Assembly (NCBI RefSeq): GCF_900109045.1
Contig: NZ_FNYL01000004.1
Location: 356,055 to 420,054 of the forward strand
Source: Dyadobacter sp. SG02
GTDB taxonomy: Bacteria > Bacteroidota > Bacteroidia > Cytophagales > Spirosomataceae
Direction: 5' to 3'
DNA length: 64,000 bases
Under the pieces are notes generated by a model that worked only from the letters and a program-made list of their open reading frames with translations, was not told the origin of the DNA and searched no databases. Position numbers and translations under genes: made by a program. Below are positions 58,569-64,000 of this stretch, one piece after another (the stretch's first letter is position 1; each line of letters opens with the position of its first letter).

Positions 58569-60284
58569 ATGCTACTGAGCGAACAGGAAATACTGCGCCG
58601 TCAAAAACGCGAGGAACTCATGCGAATGGGCATTGAGCCTTATCCTGCGGAAGAATTTGTCGTAAATGCCTATGCGGCCGACATTCTTAAAAACTACGAA
58701 AACAACAAGATCGACTATAAACACGTGACGATGGCCGGCCGGCTGATGGGCTTCCGCATTATGGGAAGTGCCGCATTTGCCGAGTTTCAGGATGCCACGG
58801 GGCGTATCCAGCTGTACTTCCGCCGCGACGATCTTTGCCCGGGCGAAGACAAGACGTTGTACAACACGGTTTTCAAAAAGCTACTTGATATTGGCGACAT
58901 TATAGCCGTTACGGGTTTTGTTTTCACCACGCAAACCGGTGAAATCTCCGTGCACGTGCAGGAATTCAAGATACTGAACAAATCCCTCCGCCCGCTGCCG
59001 GTGGTGAAACGCGACGAGGACGGCAATGTACACGACGGTTTTACCGATCCCGAACTGCGTTACCGCCAGCGTTACGTGGACCTGATCGTGAACCCGGAAG
59101 TGCGCGATATATTCATCAAACGTGCCCGCATCATTACCACCATGCGTTCGTATTTCGATTCGAACAGCTGGCTGGAAGTAGAAACGCCCGTATTGCAATC
59201 TATTCACGGGGGCGCAGCCGCACGCCCGTTCACGACACACCACAATGCGCTCGACCTGGGCCTGTACCTGCGTATCGCGACGGAACTGCATTTGAAACGT
59301 CTCATTGTAGGTGGTTTTGAAGGGGTTTATGAATTTGGTAAACTATTCCGTAATGAAGGAATGGACCGTACCCACAACCCGGAGTTCACGACCGTAGAGC
59401 TTTACGTGGCTTACAAGGATTACCTCTGGATGATGAATATGACCGAGGAATTGCTCGAAAAAGTGGCGCTCGCCGTGAATGGCACTACCAAAGCGAAATT
59501 CGGGGATGTAGAGCTGGATTTTGCGGGGCCTTACCCAAGATTGAGCATTACCGACGCGATCAAACAATATACCGGCCTCGATGTGGAAACGCTCGACGAA
59601 GTAGCGATCCGCGAACAATGCCGTGCGTGGGGAATGGAAGTGAATGAGAGCATGGGCAAAGGCAAGCTGATCGACGAGATTTTCGGAGAGAAAGTGGAGT
59701 CTAATATCATCCAGCCCACTTTCATTATCGACCATCCGGTTGAAATGTCGCCTCTGACCAAGAAGCACCGTACCAAAAAAGGCATGGTGGAGCGTTTCGA
59801 GCTGTTTGTAAACGGTCGCGAAGTAGCGAATGCCTATTCCGAGTTGAATGACCCGATCGAACAAAAAGAGCGTTTCGAAGATCAGCTTCGCCTGAAAGAA
59901 AAGGGCGACGACGAGGCGATGGAGATGGACGACGACTTCATCCGCTCTTTGGAATACGGTATGCCGCCAACCGCGGGTATCGGTATCGGTATCGACCGCC
60001 TTACAATGCTGCTTACCGACAATGCGAGCATTCAGGAAGTGATTTTCTTCCCGCAAATGCGCCCGGAAAAGAAAGCGGAGATCGCGAAAGAGGCTGATTA
60101 CATCACTGCGGGCGTGCCTGCGGTATGGGTACCGGCCTTGCAGAAGATGAATATCCTGACGATCGAACAGCTGAAAAGTGCAAATGCGAACAAAATTTTC
60201 AACGATCTGGGAGGAATGCGGAAGAAGCTCAAGATAGACGAAAAAATGCCGCTTCTGGACGATGTAAAGTCCTGGGTGGAATAA
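58569..60284 (+). CDS. lysS: Lysyl-tRNA synthetase (class II) with C-terminal extension
   Basis: This 571-residue enzyme charges tRNA-Lys. The N-terminal OB fold holds [21 protein letters not shown]. Motif 1 is [18 protein letters not shown]. Motif 2 is [24 protein letters not shown] in residues 250-275, and motif 3 is [15 protein letters not shown]-terminal addition of about 70 residues after motif 3 (from [20 protein letters not shown]) has the look of a helix-hairpin-helix fold and is known from Bacteroidota LysS. A strong hairpin terminator follows. Confidence 0.97.
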   Translation: MLLSEQEILRRQKREELMRMGIEPYPAEEFVVNAYAADILKNYENNKIDYKHVTMAGRLMGFRIMGSAAFAEFQDATGRIQLYFRRDDLCPGEDKTLYNTVFKKLLDIGDIIAVTGFVFTTQTGEISVHVQEFKILNKSLRPLPVVKRDEDGNVHDGFTDPELRYRQRYVDLIVNPEVRDIFIKRARIITTMRSYFDSNSWLEVETPVLQSIHGGAAARPFTTHHNALDLGLYLRIATELHLKRLIVGGFEGVYEFGKLFRNEGMDRTHNPEFTTVELYVAYKDYLWMMNMTEELLEKVALAVNGTTKAKFGDVELDFAGPYPRLSITDAIKQYTGLDVETLDEVAIREQCRAWGMEVNESMGKGKLIDEIFGEKVESNIIQPTFIIDHPVEMSPLTKKHRTKKGMVERFELFVNGREVANAYSELNDPIEQKERFEDQLRLKEKGDDEAMEMDDDFIRSLEYGMPPTAGIGIGIDRLTMLLTDNASIQEVIFFPQMRPEKKAEIAKEADYITAGVPAVWVPALQKMNILTIEQLKSANANKIFNDLGGMRKKLKIDEKMPLLDDVKSWVE

Positions 60285-60292
60285 GGTTATAA

Positions 60293-60326
60293 ATTAAAAA
60301 TGCCGCTGATGAGCGGCATTTTTAAT
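60293..60326. terminator. Bidirectional terminator between lysS and the cold-shock gene
   Basis: A 15-bp stem (ATTAAAAATGCCGCT with its complement) closes a GATG loop, with A and T tracts on both sides. Confidence 0.9.
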
Positions 60327-60348
60327 TTCTCTTGCAAAAAAAATACAG

Positions 60349-60543
60349 TTATATCTTTTTTACCTGCACAGCGTTAAGTCCTTTTTTTCCTTCAACGACT
60401 TCGTACTCTACTTGGTCATTTTCACGGATAGTAAGTCCTCCCAATCCTGTCACATGGACAAAAATGTCCTTTTTTGTGTCGTCTTCCACGATGAAGCCGT
60501 ATCCCTTAGCTTCATTGAAAAATTTTACAGTACCTGTTGGCAT
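60349..60543 (-). CDS. Cold-shock domain protein
   Basis: This 64-residue single-domain protein binds single-stranded RNA/DNA. It has RNP1 KGYGFI (residues 13-18) and RNP2 DIFVHV (residues 26-31) in an OB fold starting MPTGTVKFFNEAKG. Length is normal for CspA-type proteins. The upstream region is 350 bp long and could contain a long regulatory leader, common for cold-shock genes, but I see no clear element. Confidence 0.95.
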   Translation of the reverse strand: MPTGTVKFFNEAKGYGFIVEDDTKKDIFVHVTGLGGLTIRENDQVEYEVVEGKKGLNAVQVKKI

Positions 60544-60895
60544 AATAGTTGAAATAAAAAAATTGAAATAAGGTGAAAATACAGAAGATATGTAGGCGTT
60601 TCAGTTAAAAGTCGAAATGGCTCTACCAAATAATTGAGGGAGGCTCAACGCATTAGCAAAAGAAATTTTGGAAATTTTCCCGAAGACATCTTGATTATAA
60701 TGAAGTACTTACAAAATCTTCAATCACAAAGAAACAAAAATTGTTTGTAAAACAATTTATTTGATTAAAGAATTTGAAAATTTAACGAGCAAGCGGTATT
60801 TTGCCTTTTTGGCTTATTTAAAGCAAATTTCACACGGCAGAATTGCGTTTTCGGGCGAAAATCGCTAATTATGAGGCAATTATCGAAAAACAGGT
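60544..60895. other. Intergenic region upstream of the cold-shock gene
   Basis: This 352-bp AT-rich region separates divergent cold-shock and PspC-like genes. It has several A/T runs and no TAnnTTTG match in either direction. No gene is seen; it may contain the cold-shock leader. Confidence 0.5.
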
Positions 60896-61117
60896 ATGAA
60901 CAAGTTTAGGTATTTCGTTGAGAACCAAATATTTGGCGTTTGTGCGGAACTGGGTGAAAAGCTCAATTTCCCGGCGAGCAGCATCCGGAAATACTTCATT
61001 TACGCCACTTTTATGACCTTCGGGTCGCCCATTATCCTGTACCTTGTACTGGCTTTCTGGATGGAGTTGCACCAGCATTGGCGCAAACATAACAGCCCTA
61101 CAATCTGGGAGCTTTGA
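60896..61117 (+). CDS. PspC-domain small membrane protein
   Basis: This 73-residue protein has a PspC-like core: IFGVCAELGEKLNFPASSIRKYFIYATFMTFGS in residues 12-44, followed by a membrane helix (PIILYLVLAFWMEL). PspC proteins sense envelope stress with PspA/PspB in enterics, but stand-alone copies are common in Bacteroidota. Its last 20 bp overlap the convergent glycosyltransferase gene. Confidence 0.75.
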   Translation: MNKFRYFVENQIFGVCAELGEKLNFPASSIRKYFIYATFMTFGSPIILYLVLAFWMELHQHWRKHNSPTIWEL

Positions 61118-62126
61118 TCGGTTCGATGCCGGTAAGTTTTTCGAATTTGTGCTTCCCAAGCACAAAATACTCCCAAACAACACTTCTGTAATAAAGCGGT
61201 GCCCGGTACCGGGTCCGCGGGATTTTGCGTGTTAATTCGGGGATCATGCCGTAAAACGCAAAATGCGCCCTTACGATGGCCAAAACGTCGGGCCAGGCGC
61301 CCGTAGCCATAAACCGCACACTCGAAATACCGTCGAGTACCAGCCTGATGAGCACCGTTTTCCACCTGCGGCCTTTGGGCAGGTTTTTATAGAGCATGAT
61401 CAGGTTGTTGCGGTAATTCAGAAATGTCTTCTTCGGATTGGATTTGTGGAGCGTACCGCCGCCGACGTGGTAAACCGTCGACTTGCCGCAATAGGTAATG
61501 CGGTAGCGCATATTCAGCAGCCGCCAGCAAAGGTCGATCTCCTCCATATGCGCAAAAAACGATTCGTCGAAGCCCGACGCCGCGTGAAATGCCGACGATT
61601 TTACAAACAGGCAGGCGCCCGTGGCCCAGAATACATCTTTTTCATCATCGTACTGGCCGAGGTCTTCCTCCCGGGTGTCGAAAATACGCCCGCGGCAGAA
61701 GGGATAACCGAGGTAATCCATATACCCGCCGGCCGCGCCCGCGTACTCGAAGTGTGTAGGCAGGTCGTAAGCGCGAATTTTGGGTTGGCAGGCCGCAATG
61801 AGGGGGTCCGACTCCATGAATGCGATCACCGGGGCGATCCAGTTTTCGGTCACCTCGATGTCGGAATTAAGCAGAATGTAATAATCAGCCTGAATGCGGC
61901 GCAGCGCATCGTTATAGCCTCCCGCATAACCCTTGTTTTCATTGATAACGAGCGTATTAAGCTCCGGATAATGCGTATTCAGCCATTCGAGCGAATGGTC
62001 TGTTGAAGCGTTATCGGCAATCCAGATAGCATGGCTGCCGGAATACTCGATGACTTTTGGAAGGAATTTTTCGAGATAATGCTGACCGTTATAATTCAGG
62101 ATTACAATCGCAACAGAGGGAGTCAT
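61098..62126 (-). CDS. GT2-family glycosyltransferase
   Basis: This 342-residue inverting glycosyltransferase has the GT-A start VAIVILNYNGQHYLEKFLP and IWIADNASTDHSLEWL, with the DxD-like NSDIEV in YILLNSDIEVTENW. The acceptor region contains GASGFDESFFAHMEEIDLCWR-like residues (AASGFDESFFAHMEEIDLCW). This form resembles rhamnosyltransferase-type GT2 enzymes. It is followed in transcription by nothing on its strand before the PspC gene, and ybaB lies 10 bp upstream. Confidence 0.92.
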   Translation of the reverse strand: MTPSVAIVILNYNGQHYLEKFLPKVIEYSGSHAIWIADNASTDHSLEWLNTHYPELNTLVINENKGYAGGYNDALRRIQADYYILLNSDIEVTENWIAPVIAFMESDPLIAACQPKIRAYDLPTHFEYAGAAGGYMDYLGYPFCRGRIFDTREEDLGQYDDEKDVFWATGACLFVKSSAFHAASGFDESFFAHMEEIDLCWRLLNMRYRITYCGKSTVYHVGGGTLHKSNPKKTFLNYRNNLIMLYKNLPKGRRWKTVLIRLVLDGISSVRFMATGAWPDVLAIVRAHFAFYGMIPELTRKIPRTRYRAPLYYRSVVWEYFVLGKHKFEKLTGIEPIKAPRL

Positions 62127-62136
62127 TGGTATTCGG

Positions 62137-62484
62137 TTATTTCATAAAACCGCCCAAATCCAGCCCTGGAATATTGGGAAGCACCCCATCCGTTACCTTT
62201 TGCAGATGTTGTTGAATTTTGGATTCGATATTCTCATTGGCTTTATTCACAGCAGCGACAATGAGGTCTTGCAGCATTTCCCTATCGTCGGCATTGATGA
62301 GGTCCTTATCAATATCCAGGCTGAGCAGCTTTCTTTTTCCGTCGACGGTCGCCTTCACCATTCCACCACCCGATTCCGCGGTTTCGGTAATGTAAACAAG
62401 CTGGTCCTGTGCCTCTTTCATACGCGACTGAAGGTCCTTCATTTTGCCCATGAGGCCCATCATGTCCGCCATATTTCCAAACAT
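62137..62484 (-). CDS. YbaB/EbfC family DNA-binding protein
   Basis: This 115-residue nucleoid-associated protein opens MFGNMADMMGLMGKMKDLQSRMKEAQ, a helix, then a beta sheet with GGGMVKATVDGKRKLLSLDI and a closing helix pair (DLIVAAVNKANENIESKIQQ). Members form dimers shaped like tweezers that bind DNA. It ends GLDLGGFMK. It is usually paired with dnaX or recR elsewhere; here it sits upstream of a glycosyltransferase. Confidence 0.92.
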   Translation of the reverse strand: MFGNMADMMGLMGKMKDLQSRMKEAQDQLVYITETAESGGGMVKATVDGKRKLLSLDIDKDLINADDREMLQDLIVAAVNKANENIESKIQQHLQKVTDGVLPNIPGLDLGGFMK

Positions 62485-62539
62485 AGCTGTACTTATTAAG
62501 TTTAAGACTTGTAAAAACTTATTTTACGGAAATAGTTCC

Positions 62540-64000
62540 TCACCGTAAAAGCATAAAAGTACCGCTTTTTTCAACAGTTTGATTGATGTCGTCGACGAAA
62601 GTCATCTTGTAATAGTAATAACCCACAGGCGCGCTGGTACCTTCGAACGTTCCGTCCCAACCCTTGGCAATATCATCGGAATGGAAAACAACCACTCCCC
62701 AACGGTTCATGACCGACATATTGAATGACTGCAACTGCTCCGATTTCGCTTCCAGCATGTCGTTGAAGCCATCTCCGTTCGGAGTAAATGCATCAGGCAC
62801 GAAAACGCCCGCATTCCGGCGGTAGTTGATAATGTTCGACAAGCTCTCGAAGTTGCCGTCCAGCGAAACAGCCCTCACCAGAAAGTTATATTCGAGATCG
62901 CTCTGATTGTTCAGCTTCACAGTGTAGCTGGTATTTTTTTGCACGGGGATATCCTCGGAAGACCCCGCCGATCCCGTCTGAACGACGGTGTATTCCTCGA
63001 CACCGCCGAGGATCGGACTATTGCCCGTCCAGTTGAGCGTTGTAAGGTTTTTACTTAGAAGTATCGTACAAATAGGTTCCGATACAGGCACTTTCTGGCC
63101 GCAGGAGTTTTCGTAACTCATCCGGTAGCAATAAGACAACTCGCTGGTTTTGGCAGAGTTATCGATGTATTCGCTCTCGTTATAAAGCGTAATAATCTTT
63201 TTAAACAGCGTCGCGCCCGCTTCGGCGCGTTCGATAGACAGCTCATAGGATGTATTCGGACCCGCTCCGGGCACATCAGCTTTGATTACAACGCTACTCG
63301 CATCCAACACTGAAACCGAACCTCCGTTTAGTGGTTTTGCTGTACCGGTTTCGACCTTGATACCCACCGCCGCAGAGGTGGAAGTGGCGGTTTTCAACCT
63401 GGCGACAATCTGATATTCGGAGAAAGTACCACATTCTACGTCTGTATCGGTATAAGTAGTTTCGCCGATGCCTGTGAAACTTTTGATTACAGTTCCGTCG
63501 CGCAGAAGGTCATAACCGTCAAATTGCGACGCTTCGGGATACTGGCTCCATTTCAGTGTGTTCGCACCGTCGGTCGTGTTGCCAGACAACGTCATCGTGC
63601 TGATAGGCAGGGTTTCAGTACTACCGGCGCAGAGATCCTCCGACGAAAGCCGAACTTTGTAAATCTGGCCTGTATTCATTCCCTTAATCTCATAAGGTTG
63701 CGTTCCTCCGCTCACACGCCGCCCCGATGTAACATAAGTTGAGCCGTCGGAACTGTACTGGATGTTGGTCGGGATACCGGCCACACCTTTATAAGTAAGT
63801 CTGATCGTCCCGTCATTGCGCATTTCAACGGCGCTCATCTGGATTTCGTTGAGTTGAGGACGTTCAAACTTGATCGGCACATTAATGGTAACACCTCTAC
63901 TACAGGCCTTTCCGCCTGTGTAAACTCCCGTGATCGCTACCGTTGGACTTGTTGCGACATTTGCATAATTGTGCTCCAGTGTCAGGGAATTTCCTTTTTG
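62540..64000 (-). CDS. Type IX-secreted protein with type B sorting domain, N-terminus outside window
   Basis: The frame is open to the right edge, giving at least 486 residues of the C-terminal part. Fibronectin/Ig-like strands repeat through the window, for example NTLKWSQYPEASQFDGYDLLRDG in residues about 150-172. The last 85 residues are a gliding-motility-type C-terminal (CHU_C, type B) domain with VFVPDAFTPNGDGFNDMLEA, NMSVMNRWGVVVFHSDD and PVGYYYYKMTFVDD. This directs export by the type IX system and surface attachment. The full protein is probably a large adhesin. A GTG at 63880 is internal, not the true start. Confidence 0.9.
   Translation of the reverse strand, partial: QKGNSLTLEHNYANVATSPTVAITGVYTGGKACSRGVTINVPIKFERPQLNEIQMSAVEMRNDGTIRLTYKGVAGIPTNIQYSSDGSTYVTSGRRVSGGTQPYEIKGMNTGQIYKVRLSSEDLCAGSTETLPISTMTLSGNTTDGANTLKWSQYPEASQFDGYDLLRDGTVIKSFTGIGETTYTDTDVECGTFSEYQIVARLKTATSTSAAVGIKVETGTAKPLNGGSVSVLDASSVVIKADVPGAGPNTSYELSIERAEAGATLFKKIITLYNESEYIDNSAKTSELSYCYRMSYENSCGQKVPVSEPICTILLSKNLTTLNWTGNSPILGGVEEYTVVQTGSAGSSEDIPVQKNTSYTVKLNNQSDLEYNFLVRAVSLDGNFESLSNIINYRRNAGVFVPDAFTPNGDGFNDMLEAKSEQLQSFNMSVMNRWGVVVFHSDDIAKGWDGTFEGTSAPVGYYYYKMTFVDDINQTVEKSGTFMLLR

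Noticed and set aside
62478-62485. TATGTTTG on the minus strand at the start of ybaB
   Set aside because: It overlaps the start codon itself (ATG TTT G), so it is a by-product of the coding sequence.
1-64000. CRISPR arrays, insertion sequences, prophage and restriction systems
   Set aside because: I looked for regularly spaced repeats, transposase motifs, integrases and phage genes and found none; the only tandem repeats are the 14-bp and 105-bp arrays listed.

Overview
The window reads as a chromosomal segment of a Bacteroidota bacterium, most likely order Cytophagales and close to Dyadobacter/Spirosomataceae; the phylum is well supported and the genus is inference. Support comes from type IX secretion and gliding genes (a PorT-like barrel, GldH and a protein with a type B sorting domain), the ExbB-ExbD-ExbD-TonB-PstS-TPR cluster, a lysyl-tRNA synthetase with a C-terminal extension, a 630-residue PurF, and many promoters of the Bacteroidota TTG/TTTG-N19-TAnnTTTG type. 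Genes are dense, on both strands, and mostly housekeeping. I see no prophage, insertion sequence, CRISPR array or rRNA.

Layout. 0-6.5 kb: partial glycine dehydrogenase gcvP, a small exported peptide, metallophosphoesterase, YqgE, gamma-carbonic anhydrase-like protein, DedA. 6.5-14 kb: ABC-F ATPase, a sulfatase-modifying-factor-like protein paired with a Tat-exported Gfo/Idh/MocA oxidoreductase, chorismate synthase, BatD. 14-20.3 kb: the TonB energisation cluster. 20.8-25.6 kb: gatC, a nitrilase-family amidase, def, ruvX, recJ and lptB. 25.6-27.4 kb: a compact, probably metal-related locus with a 51-residue Cys-rich protein behind a consensus promoter, a MerC-like membrane protein, two 15-bp palindromes, a His-rich lipoprotein with a frameshifted signal peptide, and a DUF3299-like exported protein. 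27.4-35 kb: recO, purF, nuoIJK (with a repeat-extended NuoI), and a thioredoxin-like protein. 35-41.7 kb: a polysaccharide module (GT4 glycosyltransferase, heparinase II/III-like protein, fused dehydrogenase/oxidoreductase) and a divergent Gfo/Idh/MocA gene. 41.7-49.5 kb: TlpA-like lipoprotein, ankyrin protein, tRNA-Val beside an interrupted partial tRNA-Val copy, porT-like gene and menaquinone methyltransferase, a LuxR-type two-component pair, tRNA-Phe. 49.7-64 kb: two Fe-S redox proteins, GldH, an AI-2E/PerM-family protein, a PhoB-type regulator, an AsmA-like protein, lysS, a cold-shock protein, PspC-like protein, GT2 glycosyltransferase, YbaB, and the C-terminal part of a secreted adhesin-like protein.

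The cell implied is a gliding, menaquinone-respiring Gram-negative with TonB-driven uptake and type IX secretion. The points most worth checking are the 25.6-27.4 kb locus, the tandem-repeat tail on NuoI, and the tRNA-Val fragment carrying two GC-rich inserts. Translation starts were moved inward from the longest reading frame wherever a downstream ATG began a recognisable family N-terminus or signal peptide.
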